Assembly (NCBI GenBank): GCA_023374045.1
Contig: CM041776.1
Span: 348,749,636-348,813,635 of the forward strand
Direction: 5' to 3'
DNA from: Limonium bicolor
Taxonomy: Eukaryota > Streptophyta > Magnoliopsida > Caryophyllales > Plumbaginaceae
DNA: 64,000 nucleotides
Part shown: piece by piece, positions 35,981 to 48,918 of the stretch
How positions within the stretch are numbered: position 1 is the stretch's first letter
Layout of the letters: every line of letters begins with the position of its first letter
Program-made: the position numbers and the translations under genes
The notes under the pieces: model-generated
The model's database searches: none
What the model was told of the DNA's origin: nothing
Seen by the model: the letters and a program-made list of their open reading frames with translations, nothing else

Positions 35981-36762
35981 CACAAACCTACACAGACCTC
36001 TGAAGAGAAGACTAGCAACGAACACTCGATATGCCTTCATGGGGTTCGAATCCATGTAGCAAGCTACAATGCAATAAAGGGGACTAATGGTTTATGGTCA
36101 AAATAGCTACCCAAGCTGCAAAACCTTTGAGGAGTTTCAAACGGGAATGAAAGGTATACCACCCCTGAAATCCCCAGTGAAACTATATGATGAAAGCAAT
36201 TGTCGGTACTGTCAAAAAGGCAAGTTGATAGCAATGGAGTCAAATTTGAGATAGTCGACTCTGGAGGACATATTAAACTCTCTTTCTACAATATTTATAC
36301 CCAAGCTGGAAAAGAGTGGTCATTCATTCACTGAAGAAAACATCCTATGAGGAAATATGGGAAGAATTGCAAGCTAAAGGAGAAATAGAGCATGTGGTCT
36401 GCAAGTCACCCTATGATTATCTGGTTTTCTTTCAATCTGAAAGGGATGTGGAGCTTCCTAGATCAACAAAACTGGAATGAAGAGAAGTGGAGGGTAGTGG
36501 TCTGGTGCAAGGATGATTCACAACAGATGCGAATAGCAAACATAGCAATACGAATCGGGGAAGGCGATTGCAAAATCTTGGAAGAGTTGTTGAAATTGAG
36601 AGCAACATGAGTGAGATGTCGGAATCATTTAATCCAGAGTATTTCTCGTACTTTTATGATTTTGTACGGGTTAAAATAGCGACCACTAAGCTTAATAATG
36701 GAGGTCGACATTTGTTTATAAATGTTACTCATACTCAACTTTGAGAATTTTAGAGACAAACC
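35981..36762 (+). repeat. 780-bp tandem repeat, unit 3 of 3
   Basis: Same unit, with a small indel near 36157. The 72-codon frame is at 36392-36610. After gacaaaccac the sequence passes into the long array with ttagcctaaggtaac. Confidence 0.94.
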
Positions 36763-38599
36763 ACTTAGCCTAAGGTAACAATGCGGGAGGTGGTCATTGC
36801 TCTGTGAAACCAGCCTAAGGATGATGCCCTCCACTCATTTTGCTTTTTCCACGGAGCCCAACCTCTTAGCTTGGAAGCTTGGATAGCACGAGCCATTTAC
36901 TAGATTGGCCTTGCCAAGGGATCAAGCTATGGTCCACAACATTTTAATGCCCTCACTTGAGTTATAAGCTTACGTTGCCCAGCTTGGTAATTAATACTAA
37001 TTCAACAACTTATAAAAAGTGGAATTCAAGTACACCTTATTTTGATGTGGGACTAATACAAGTCTTAGACACACCATTCAGAAACCAGACTTGTGGGACC
37101 CTATGTCCTTTTTTATAGATGCTCTTTTGATTCCAACAAAGATGTTTTTGAAAGAAAACACTCGCATATGAAAATAGGTCGACATGTGTTTATAAATATT
37201 ACTCATACTTACCTTTGATAATTTTATATGCAGCTCATTCATAAATAAACAATTAGCCAAAGATAACAATAACACAACCCACTTTGATGCCAAGATTGAT
37301 AGCTTGTGTTCACAATGTGCGAATCAACCATCTTAATGCCATCACTTGAGTTATTAGTTGACGTTGCTCAGCTTGACAATTAATACTAATCCAACAACTA
37401 TTAAAAAGTGGGATTCAATTACACGTGAATTTGATGTGGAACTAAACAAGTTTTAGACACAACATTGAGAAGCCAAACTTGCAAACCCTATGTCCTTTTA
37501 TAGCTTCTCTTGTGATTCCAACAATGACTTTTTTAAAAGAAAAAATCACTTGCAGATGAAAATAGTTGTGTTTAGATGAATTTTGGGTAATGTTTCCTAT
37601 ACTTGTTATCATCATTTACAATTACAAATGATGAGGAATCATAGAGTGTGGATAAAAATTATATTAGCTATCAACCTCGAAGCTAAGTAATGCAAATTGA
37701 TATTTAATCCTGAGTATTTTCATACTTTCAAGGTTTTGTTTGGGCAAAAATATATTAGCAACCAATAAGTTTAATCATGCAGGTTGATATTTAATACTGA
37801 GTACATTTCATACTTTCATGATTTCGTATGAGATAAAATATATCAGCAACCACTAAGCTTAATAATGCATGTTGACATGTGTTATAAATATTACACACAC
37901 TTAGCTTTGATACTTTTATATGCACCTCTATCTTAGACAAACAATTAGCCTAAGGTAACAATAACATGACCCAATTCAACACCAAGAGATCAATTGACCC
38001 GACGTTGCTAGAATATGATAGCTTGTATTCACAATGTTCAAATCAATCCTGTAGATTTAATGGCGGACTTTCATTGACGGGGTACAACTATTTCATTCCA
38101 TTTTCTTTCATGTTTTACACAAAAAAAAGATGATGGTTCAGTAGACAAGGTCCTCAAGGCTTGATGGACCAATGTAGTCGTGGGCTCGTAATCCTTCCAC
38201 TTCGTTTGGGCAAATATATATTAGCAACCAATAAGTTTAATCATGCAAGTTGATATTTAATACCGAGTACATTTCATACTTTCATGATTTCGTACAAGAT
38301 AAAATATATTAGCAGCCACTAAGCTTAATAATGCAGGTTGACATGTGTTTATAAATATTACACACACTTAGCTTTGATACTTTTATATACACCTCTATCT
38401 TAGACAGACAATTAGCCTAAGGTAATAATAACATGACCTATTTCAACGCCAAGAGATCAATTGGCCCGACGTTGCTAGAATATGATAGCTTGTATTCACA
38501 ATGTTCAAATCAATCCCGTAGATTTATTAGACAACAAAAAAGATGATGGTTCAGTAGACAAGGTCCTCAATGCTTGATGGACCAATGTAGCCGTGGGCT

Positions 38600-38935
38600 C
38601 GTAATCCTTCCACTGCTTAGAGCGGGAGGTAGTCACTGCTCTGTGAAGCCAGCCTAATGCGATGCCCTCCACTCTAGAGGCAACTTAGGCCAAGCTTTCG
38701 CTTTTCCCACGGAGCCCAATCTCTGAGCTTGGATAGGGCGAGCCTACATTTCGCTAGATAAGCCTTGCCAAGGGATCAAACTATGTCCACACCATCTTAA
38801 TGCCCTCACTTGAGTTATAAGCTGACGTTGCTCAGCTCGGCAATTAATACTAATCCAATAACTTATAAAAAGTGGGATTCAATTACACCTAATTTTGATG
38901 TGGGACTAAACAAGTCTTAAACACAACATTCAGAA
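38600..38935 (-). promoter_or_regulatory. Repeat module with USE-like and TATA-like boxes (representative copy)
   Basis: On the minus strand AGTCCCACATCA, close to the plant snRNA upstream sequence element RTCCCACATCG, lies about 28 bp before TATAAG. About 20 bp later follows GCCGAGCTG and then roughly 300 bp of GC-richer sequence. The same order and spacing occurs near 37010, 37392, 40433, 42470, 43674 and 45460 and in the divergent copy at 52845-53200. Could be an RNA-type promoter or simply terminal sequence of a transposon; no transcript or terminator is shown. Confidence 0.35.
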
Positions 38936-41900
38936 GCCAAACTTGGGGAATCCTATATCCTTTTATAGATGCTCTTGTGATTCCAACCAAGGATTTTTCA
39001 AAAAAAAAAAGAACTAGCAGATGAAAATAGTTGTGATTATATTACTTTTGGGTAATGTTTTATACACTTGTATATCATCGTTTACAATAAAAATGTTGAG
39101 AAATCATAGAGTGCGTCAAGGATAAAAATATATTAGCTATAAACCTCAAAGCTTAATACTGTAAATTGCAAATTGATACTTAATCACGAGTATTTCTCAT
39201 ACTTTCATGGTTTCAGGCCAAAATATATTAGGCCACTAAGCTAATATGCAGATTGATATTTAATACTGAGTATTTTTCATAGTTTCATGGATTTCATATG
39301 GGCTAAAATATATTAGTAGCCACTATGCATAATAATGCAGATCGACATGTGTTTAAAAATATTATCCATACTTAGCTTCATAGATAAACAATTTTCCTAA
39401 GATAACAATAACACGGCTCATTTCGACGCTAAGAGATTAATTGCACTGACATCGCCAGAAAATGATAGCTTGTGTTCACAATGTTCAAATCAAACCCATG
39501 GATTTATTGGCGAGCTTCCATTGGTGGGGTACAACTATTTCATTATGTTTTTTTTCATGTTTTATACACAAAAATATGATAGTTCAATAGGACAAGGTCC
39601 TCAAGGCTTGGTGGACCAATGTTGTCGAGGGCTCATAAATTCTTCCACCGCTTAGAGCGGGAGGTAATGCAAATTGATATTTAATCCTAAGTAATCTCAT
39701 ACTTTCAAGGGTACGTTTGGGACAAAATATATTAGCAACCAATAAGCTTAATAATGCAGGTTGATATTTGATACCGAGTATATTTCATACTTTCATGATT
39801 TCATACCAGATAAAATATATTAGCAACCACTAAGCTTAATAATGCAGGTCAACATGTGTTTATAAATATTACACATACTTAGCTTTGATACTTTTATATG
39901 CACCTCTATCTTAGACAAACAGTTAGCCTAAGGTAACAATAATTTGACCCATTTCAACGCCAAGAGATCATTTGGCCCGACGTTGCTAGAATATGATAGC
40001 TTGTATTCACAATGTTCAAATCAATCCCGTAGATTTATTGGCGGACTTTCATTGACGGGGTACAACTATTTCATTCTGTCTTCTTTCTTGTTTTACAAAA
40101 AAAAGAGATAAAAGATGATGGTTCAGTAGACAAGGTCCTCAAGGCTTAATGGACCAAAGTAGCCGTGGGCTCGTAATCCTTCCACTGCTTAGAGCGGGAG
40201 GTAGTCACTGCTCTGTGAAGCCAGCCTAATGCGATGCCCTCCACTCTAGAGGCAACTTAGGCCAAGCTTTCGCTTTTCCCACGGAGCCCAATCTCTGAGC
40301 TTGGATAGGGCGAGCCTACATTTCGCTAGATAAGCCTTGCCAAGGGATCAAACTATGTCCACACCATCTTAATGCCCTCACTTGAGTTATAAGCCGACGT
40401 TGCTCAGCTCGGCAATTAATACTAATCCAATAACTTATAAAAAGTGGGATTCAATTACACCTAATTTTAATGTGGGACTAAACAAGTCTTAAACACAACA
40501 TTCAGCAGCCAAACTTGCGGAATCCTATGTCCTTTTATAGATGCTCTTGTGATTCCAACCAAGGATTTTTGAAAAAAAAAGAACTAGCCGATGAAAATAG
40601 TTGTGGTTATATTACTTTTGGGTAATGTTTTATACACTTGTATATCATCGTTTACAATAAAAAATGTTGAGAAATCATAGAGTGCGTCCAGGATAAAAAT
40701 ATATTAGCTATAAACCTCAAAGCTTAATACTGCAAATTGCAAATTGATATTTAATCCCGAGTATTTCTCATACTTTCATGGTTTCAGGCCAACTAAGCTA
40801 ATTTCTAGATTGATATTTAATACTGAGTATTTTTTATAGTTTCATGGATTTCATGTGGGCTAAAATATATTAGTAGCCACTATGCATAATAATGCAGGTC
40901 GACATGTGTTTATAAATATTATCCATACTTGGCTTCATAGATAAACAATTTTCCTAAGATAACAATAACACGGCCCATTTCAACGCCAAGAGATTAATTG
41001 CACTGACATCGCTAGAAAATGATAGCTTGTGTTCAAAATGTTCAAATCAAACCCATGGATTTATTGGCGGACTTCCATTGGTGGGGTACAACTATTTCAT
41101 TATGTTTTTTTCATGTTTTATACACAAAAAGATGATAGTTCAATAGGACAAGGTCCTCAAGGCTTGATGGACCGATGTTGTCGAGGGCTCATAAATTCTT
41201 CCACCGCTTAGAGCGGGAGGTAATGCAAATTGATATTTAATCCTAAGTAATCTCATACTTTCAAGGTTACGTTTGGGACAAAATATATTAGCAACCAATA
41301 AGCTTAATAATGTAGGTTGATATTTGATACTGAGTATATTTCATACTTAATTCCATGATTTCGTACCGGATAAAATATATTAGCAACCATTAAGCTTAAT
41401 AATGCAGGTCAACATGTGTTTATAAATATTACACATACTTAGCTTTGATACTTTTATATGCACCTCTATCATAGACAAACAGTTAGCCTAAGATAACAAT
41501 AACATGACCCATTTCAACGCCAAAAGATCAATTGGCCCGATGTTGGTAGAATATGATAGCTTATATTCACAATGTTCAAATCAATCCCGTAGATTTATTG
41601 GCGGACTTTCATTGACGGGGTACAACTATTTCATTATGTCTTCTTTCTTGTTTTACACAAAAAAAGATGATGGTTCAGTAGACAAGGTCCTCAAGGCTTG
41701 ATGGACCAATGTAGCCGTGGGCTCGTAAACCTTCCACTGCTTAGAGCGGAAGGTAGTCACTGCTCTATGAAACCAGCCTAATGCGATGCCCTCCACTCTA
41801 GAGGCAACTTAGGTCAAGCTTTCGCTTTTCCCCCGGAGCCCAACCTCTGATTTCATTGACGGGGTACAACTATTTCATTCTGTCTTCTTTCTTGTTTTAC

Positions 41901-44900
41901 ACAAAAAAAAGATGATGGTTCAGTAGACAAGGTCCTCAAGGCTTGATGGACCAATGTAGCCGTGGGCTCGTAAACCTTCCACTGCTTAGAGCGGAAGGTA
42001 GTCACTGCTCTATGAAACCAGCCTAATGCGATGCCCTCCACTCTAGAGGCAACTTAGGTCAAGCTTTCGCTTTTCCCCCGAGCCCAACCTCTGATTTCAT
42101 TGACGGGGTACAACTATTCATTCTGTTTTCTTCTTGTTTTACACAAAAAAAGATGATGGTTCAGTAGACAATGTCCTCAAGGCTTGATGGACCAATGTAG
42201 TGCTGGGCTCGTAATCCTTCCACTGCTTAGAGCGGGAGGTAGTCACTGCTCTGTGAAACCAGCCTAATGCGATGCCCTCCACTCTAGAGGCAACTTAGGT
42301 CAAGCTTTCGCTTTTCCCACGGAGCCCAACCTCTGAGCTTGGATAGAGCGAGCCTACATTTCGCTAGATAAGCCTTGCCAAGGGATCAAACTATGTCCAC
42401 ACCATCTTAATGCCCTCACTTGAGTTATAAGCTGACGTTGCTCAGCTCGGCAATTAATACTAATCCAATAACTTATAAAAAGTGGGATTCAATTACACCT
42501 AATTTTGATGTGGGACTAAACAAGTCTTAAACACAACATTCAGAAGCCAAACTTGCGGAATCCTATGTCCTTTTATAGTCTCTTGTGATTCCAACCAAGG
42601 ATTTTTCAAAAAAAAAAAAAGAACTAGCAGATGAAAGTAGTTGTGGTTATATTACTTTTGGGTAATGTTTCATACATTTGTATATCATTGTTTACAATAA
42701 AAAAATGTTGAGAAATCGTAGAGTGCACCTAGAATAAAAAATATATTAGCTATAAACCTCGAAGCTTAATACTGTAAATTGCAAATTCATATTTAATCCC
42801 GAGTATTTCTCATACTTTCATGGTTTGGGCCAAAATATATTAGCAACCACTAAGCTAATATGCAGATTGATATTTAATACTGAGTAATTTTCATAGTTTC
42901 CTGGATATCATACGGGCTAAAATATATTAGCAGCCACTATGCATAATATGCAGGTCGACATAGGTTTATAAATATTATCCATACTTAGCTTCATAGATAA
43001 ACAATTTCCTAAGATAATAATAACACAGTCCATTTCGACGCCAAGAGATTGATTGCCCTGACATCGCCAGAAAATGAAAGCTTGTGTTCACAATGTTCAA
43101 ATCAAACCCATGGATTTATTGGCGGACTTCCATTGGTGGGGTACAACTATTTCATTCTGTTTTTTTTTCATGTTTTATACACAAAAAGATGATAGTTCAA
43201 TAGGACAAGGTCCTCAAGGCTTGATGGACCAATGTTGTCGAGGGCTCATAAATTCTTCCACCGCTTAGAGCGGGAGGTAATGCAAATTGATATTTAATCC
43301 AAAGTAATCTCATACTTTCAAGGTTACGTTTGGGACAAAATATATTAGCAACCAATAAGCTTAATAATGCAGGTCAACATAGGATTGATGGACCAATGTA
43401 GCCGTGGGCTCGTAATCCTTCCACTGCTTAGAGCGGGAGGTAGTCACTGCTCTGTGAAACCAGCCTAATGTGATGCCCTCCACTCTAGAGGCAACTTAGG
43501 CCAAGCTTTCACTTTTCCCACGGAGCCCAACCTCTGAGCTTGGATAGGGCGAGCCTACATTTCGCTAGATAAGCCTTGCCAAGGGATCAAACTATGTCCA
43601 CACCATCTTAATGCCCTGACTTGAGTTATAAGCTAACGTTGCTCAGCTCGACAATTAATACTAATCCAATAACTTATAAAAAGTGGGATTCAATTACACC
43701 TAATTTTGATATGGGACTAAACAAGTCTTAAACACAACATTCAGAAGCCAACCTTGCGGAATCCTATGTCCTTTTATAGTCTCTGTGATTCCAACCAAGG
43801 ATTTTTGAAAAAAAAAAAGAACTAGCCGATGAAAATAGTTGTGGTTATATTACTTTTGGGTAATGTTTCATACACTTGTATATCATTTTTTACAATAAAA
43901 AATGTTGAGAAATCGTAGCGTGCGTCCAGGATAAAAATATATTAGCTATAAACCTCAAAGCTTAATACTGCAAATTGCCAATTGATATTTAATCCCGAGT
44001 ATTTCTCATACTTTCATGGTTTTGGGCCAAAATATATTAGCAACCACTAAGCTAATATGCAGATTGATATTTAATACTGAGTATTTTTCATAGTTTCCTG
44101 GATTTCATACGGGCTAAAATATATTAACAGCCACTATGCATAATAATGCAGGTCGACATATGTTTATAAATATTATCCATACTTAGCTTCATAGATAAAC
44201 AGTTTTCCTAAGATAATAATAACACAGTCCATTTCGACGCCAAGAGATTGATTGCCCTGACATCACCAGAAAATGAAAGCTTGTGTTCACAATGTTCAAA
44301 TCCAACCCATGGATTTATTGGCGGACTTCCATTGGTGGGGTACAACTATTTCATTCTGTTTTTTCTGTTTTATACACAAAAAGATGATATTTCAATAGGA
44401 CAAGGTCCTCAAGGCTTGATGGACCAATGTTGTCGAGGGCTTATAAATTCTTCCACCGCTTAGAGCGGGAGGTAATGCAAATTGATATTTAATCCTAAGT
44501 AATCTCATACTTTCAAGGTTACGTTTGGGCCAAAATATATTAGCAACCAATAAGCTTAATAATGTAGGTTGATATTTGATACCGAGTATATTTCATACTT
44601 TCATGATTTCGTACCAGATAAAATATATTAGCAACCACTAAGCTTAATAATGCTGGTCAACATGTGTTTATAAATATTACACATACTTAGCTTTGATACT
44701 TTTATATGCACCTCTATCTTAGACAAACAGTTAGCCTAAGGTAACAATAACATGACCCATTTCAACGCCAAGAGATCAATTGGCCCGACGTTGCTAGAAT
44801 ACGATAGCTTGTATTCATAATGTTCAAATCAATCCCGTAGATTTATTGGCGGGCTTTCATTGACGGGGTACAACTATTTCATTCTATTTTCTTTCTTGTT

Positions 44901-45157
44901 TTACACAAAAAAAGATGATGGTTCATTAGACAAGGTCCTCAAGGGTTGATGGACCAATGTAGCCGTGGGCTCGTAATCCTTCCACTGCTTAGAGCGGGAG
45001 CTAGTCACTTCTTTGTGAAACCAGCCTAATGTGATGCCCTCCACTCTAGAGGCAACTTAGGCCAAGCTTTCGCTTTTCCCACAGAGCCCAACCTCTGATC
45101 TTGGATAGGGCGATCCTACATTTCGCTAGATAAGCCTTGCAAATGGATCAAACTATG

Positions 45158-45385
45158 TCCACACCCAGTGGCGGATCCAGAAATCTTGTTTAGGGGGGGC
45201 TAAAAAATTTTTGACACGCAGAAATGTTTAGGGGGGGCTAAAATTTTTTTGACACTATTTTCTTTAAAACTTTATATTATATTGTATTTTTAAAAATTTA
45301 TAAGAGTAATTTGACAAATTTTTAAAATTTTCGGGGGGGCTAGAGCCCCCCTAGCCCCCCCTCTGCATCCGCCTCTGTCCACACC
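45158..45385. mobile_element. hAT-type MITE, 212 bp (45166-45377), 8-bp TSD
   Basis: Terminal inverted repeats cagtggcggatccag and, from the right end, cagaggcggatgcag, 13 of 15 identical. The exact 8-bp duplication tccacacc is at 45158-45165 and 45378-45385. It interrupts one unit of the 1.56-kb array; sister units show the empty site atgtccacaccatc. Contains paired ttaggggggg motifs. Confidence 0.95.
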
Positions 45386-45870
45386 ATCTTAATGCCCTCA
45401 CTTGAGTTATAAGCTAACGTTGCTCAGCTCGGCAATTAATACTAATCCAATAACTTATAAAAGTGGGATTCAATTACACCTAACTTTGATACGGGACTAA
45501 AAAGTCTTGGACACAACATTCATAAGCCAAACTTGCGGAATCCTATGTCCTTTATAGATGCTCATGTGATTCCAACCAAGGATTTTTCAAAAAAAAAAAA
45601 ACTAGCAGATGAAAATAGTGGTGGTTATATTACTTTTGGGTAATGTTTCCTACCCTTGTTTACCATCATTTACAATAACAAATGTTGAGAAATTATAGAG
45701 TGCGTCCAGGATAAAAATATATTAACTATCAACCTTGAAGCTTAATACTGCAAATTGCAAATTGATATTTAATCCCGAGTATTTCTCATAGTTTCATGGA
45801 TTTCGTACGGGCTAAAATATATATTAGCAGCTAAACTTATGACCCTATGCCTTTATTAAATGCTCTTAGA

Positions 45871-46145
45871 ATTCCAAAAAAAGAGTTTTTTTTATAATAA
45901 AACATTCGCAAATGAAAATATATGTGATTATATAGATGACATCCAGATAATATTTGTCATCATTTATAATTACAAATGTTGGGAAATCATGGAGTAAGTT
46001 TCCCGCTAAAATATATTAGCAACCACTAAGCTTAATAATGCAGGTGATTATTATTTGATTCTTAATATTTCTTTTTGGTAATTGTTTATGCACCTCTATC
46101 ATAGTTAAATGGCTAGCCTAAGGTAACAATGTCCACGCCAAGACA
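45871..46145. other. Degraded tail of the array
   Basis: Diverged fragments of array motifs, such as gcaaccactaagcttaataa and tagcctaaggtaac, continue until the inverted-repeat element. Confidence 0.6.
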
Positions 46146-47279
46146 CAGCCCATCGAAGCTACGGGACGCCCGGGTATATGGTGCAGCCTAGTCCACTTGT
46201 CAGTCCAGTCAGTTGTTGTTTTACTCACTGGACTATATTTTTACAATATTAACTTAATTAGTTGTAATTTTTAAAAATAAGTCCAAAATAAAAAAAATAT
46301 ACCATTATTTATATAAATTCAAGCTCTTCAAAATAAGGCTAGTCATGAATATGTTTTGAGAAATTTTAAAATTTATATTAATTACATGTATATACATATA
46401 TATAGACTTATGATTTATAACATCATTTTAGTGTATCATTGTAAACACATAACATTATTTTAGTGTATCATTATATCAATTTAATGAATTATAATATCAA
46501 AATTAATGAATCATATCGTCATTTTAGTGTATCATCAACACATAAGAATAAAAAAATTTACACAATAATACACCACAAAATAATATTTTGTATGTATGAA
46601 AAATACACGATTCACCACATAAGGTTTAAAATACACCATACAACAATAATAATACACTACAAAACAATAATGATTTTTATCAATTCCGAAGTTCGTTATC
46701 TAATTCACCACTTATTAGTTAAGGAATCATAATATAAATTTTAATGAATTTTGATATCAAAATTAATGAATCATTTCTTCATTTTAGTGTATCATTACAA
46801 ACACATAAGAATAATTTTTTTACACAATAATACACCACAAATAATATTTGGTATGTATGAAAAATACCTGATTCTCCATATAAGGTTTAAAATACACCAT
46901 ATAACAATAATAATACACTACACAATAATAATAATTTTTATCGGGTCCAAAGTTTGTTATCTAATTCATAACTTATCAGTTAATGAATCATAATAACAAT
47001 TTTAATGGATCATAATATTAGTTTATCAAAATATCTTTTTATATATCATCATAACATGTAAAAATAATTTTTTTTTCAAATTTGTCAAAATATATTCGTG
47101 ACTGGTCTTGTTTTGAAGAGCTTGAATTTAGATGAACGGTGATATAATTTTTTAAAATTTTGGACTTATATTTTAAAGTTACAATCATTTAAAGTTTTAT
47201 CATCTCTTATATGACACATAAGCAACATAATACACTGCACCGTACTAGGTACGGCTGCGCCGCAGCCTCTAATTTGCTT
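46146..47279. mobile_element. Inverted-repeat (foldback-like) element, about 1.1 kb
   Basis: Arms at about 46240-46370 and 47075-47205 are imperfect inverted repeats sharing attcaagctcttcaaaa and aagtccaaaat. The array motif acgccaagaca appears on both sides (about 46134 and 47281), suggesting a 9-11-bp target duplication. Between the arms, a segment of about 280 bp is repeated twice (about 46440-46735 and 46736-47000). Exact ends are uncertain. Related to the element at 48720-49890. Confidence 0.65.
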
Positions 47280-47575
47280 ACGCCAAGACATCCATTAATT
47301 GCCTTGTCGTTGCTACAAATGATACTTGTCGTATTCACAATATTCAAAGCGAACTTGTGGATTCATGGGCGGACTTCCACAAGTATAATTCATTGATTTA
47401 AGTTTTATCATCACTTATATGACACATAAGTAACATAATACACTGCACACCGCAGCCTCTAATTTGCTTACGCCAAGACATCCATTAAAAGCCTTGTCGT
47501 TGTTACAAAATGATACTAGTCGTATTCACAATGTTCAAAGCGAACCTGTGGATTCAAGGGCGGACTTCCACAAGT
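47206..47575. repeat. Two tandem copies of about 190 bp at the end of the array
   Basis: 47206-47396 and 47408-47575 share tatgacacataagcaacataa, cgccaagacatccatt and caaagcgaac; the left copy has 15-20 extra bases around tacggctgcgcc. The second half is diverged 1.56-kb array sequence. Confidence 0.8.
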
Positions 47576-47672
47576 ATAACCATAATTAATTCTACAAAAA
47601 GTTTCATTTAGATTTAAGTACAGACGGTGCTGTTATAGGTCCTTAGATCCACTAACAAGTCCTTCACATTTT

Positions 47673-47920
47673 GTGAGAAAATCTTATTCCGTCATTGGTC
47701 TTAATCACTCCTCACTCACCCTGTTACCCAAGATATCGTGGTTGATTGCATCTCCAACATTAGTCGATAGCTCACCGCAATGTGAGTTACGAACTTGTTT
47801 CAGAGAAGTCCTAGTCAACCACCAACTCCACTCTAACATCATGTCTCACAAACAAAGTGCGTTTGTGAAGGGTCGTCAAATTACTCACATCATTAGCGCT
47901 CTAGAAGTAACACCTTGTCC
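47673..47920 (+). pseudogene. LINE (non-LTR) reverse transcriptase fragment
   Basis: The frame has HKQSAFVKGRQITHIISALE, matching the widespread plant LINE RT motif of the type NQSAFVxGRxIxDNI...E. Flanking parts are degenerate and no YADD box is seen. A short truncated remnant. Confidence 0.6.
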
Positions 47921-47967
47921 CTTCGGGGACATCCGATTAATTGGAACTATATATACAGGGTAGAGAG

Positions 47968-48064
47968 CTACACATATATATTGAATGATCGTTCATTGAG
48001 TAGACTCCGCAGAACTCCGCAGAACTTACACATATATATTGAATGATCGTTCATTGAGTAGACT
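47968..48064. repeat. Short tandem duplication, about 45 bp
   Basis: cacatatatattgaatgatc plus cgttcattgagtagactc occurs at 47971-48008 and 48028-48065, separated by a doubled ccgcagaact. No function recognised. Confidence 0.85.
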
Positions 48065-48242
48065 CTTTTTGCGACGGGTTTCCCATTTGCTTGTCTCACT
48101 GGGATGGCGGATGGAGCCGTGTAGTTGTCTTTGGAAGAGTTTGATGTTTTCAAGTTGGTGAGCCCAAGCAAAGCCTGTGTGGTGTTCTTTATTTATTTTC
48201 GTGATCTTGTGTGGGGCACTCAAATGACAATTTATCCAATTA

Positions 48243-48670
48243 AAAAACTAAGGGAAAATTCACGAGATACCCCTGTTTTCTTTCATAATTCACAATATAC
48301 TCCTGTGATTTTAGTAATTTAACTTTAAACATGCTTAAATGTTGTCCAAACTTGATGAAACTTTACATGGACGATGCTAAAGTGTTATATTTTGGTCCAA
48401 TATCAAATTGAAGTTTTTTAAGCTCACATGTGACCTGTGGGACCCAATGAACAATCACATATTCATTGGGTCCCATAGGTCACATGTGAGTTTAAAAAGC
48501 TTCAAATTTGATATTGGACCAAAATATAACACTTTAGCATCGTCCATGTAAAGTTTATCAATTTTGCACAACATTTAAGCATGTTTAAAGTTGAATTACT
48601 AAAATCACAGGGGTATATTGTGAATTACGAAAGAAAACAGGGGTATCTCGTGAATTTTCCCAAAAACTAA
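48243..48670. mobile_element. Mutator-like foldback MITE, 410 bp (48252-48661), 9-bp TSD
   Basis: Nearly perfect inverted arms of about 195 bp start gggaaaattcacgagatacc at both ends and meet at a short loop near 48450-48460. The exact 9-bp direct repeat aaaaactaa is at 48243-48251 and 48662-48670, the size made by Mutator-like transposases. No coding capacity. Transcribed, it would form a long hairpin. Confidence 0.94.
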
Positions 48671-48918
48671 TTATACAAAATCTTTAGGAAAATTCTTGGT
48701 TAAAGGTGAATGTAGTTAAGTTGGCTACATTTAGTCAAATTAAAATAAAAAATATCTTTACAATAGGGTATTTTATAACTTAATGAAGTATAGTAGAACA
48801 AAACAGAAAAAAAAATCATCCCCGAGCGCGCATACGACCGATTTCGTTTTTTTACCTTTTTTCTTTTTCTTTTTCTTCCTTATCACAACAATATTTTAAA
48901 TAAAGATTGTAACTTTTA

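Larger units (their letters stand above)
36763..45870. repeat. Array of degenerate units, about 1.56 kb period
   Basis: The landmark gagcgggaggtagtcactgc or close variants recurs at about 38627, 40193, 41741, 41990, 42232, 43434 and 44996. Spacings of 1,566, 1,548 and 1,562 bp give the period; 242-249 bp spacings mark a local triplication at 41735-42230, and the 1,202-bp spacing marks an internal deletion. Other landmarks are gcaggtcgacatgtgtt, ttagcctaaggtaacaa, cgccaagagat and tgatgtgggact. Short open frames repeat because the DNA repeats; none has a recognisable domain. Probably a rearranged tandem array of a non-autonomous transposon. Confidence 0.88.

Noticed and set aside
34831..36610. 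Three identical 72-codon frames as separate genes
   Set aside because: They are copies within one recent tandem triplication; no start context, promoter or complete domain.
38600..38935. Assigning the array module as a 7SL or U-snRNA gene
   Set aside because: The promoter-like boxes fit loosely, but I cannot match the body to any known RNA and there is no terminator, so only the hypothesis is reported.
46463..46993. Two related open frames of 80-89 codons rich in Ile and His
   Set aside because: They follow an AT-rich tandem duplication inside an inverted-repeat element; composition explains them.
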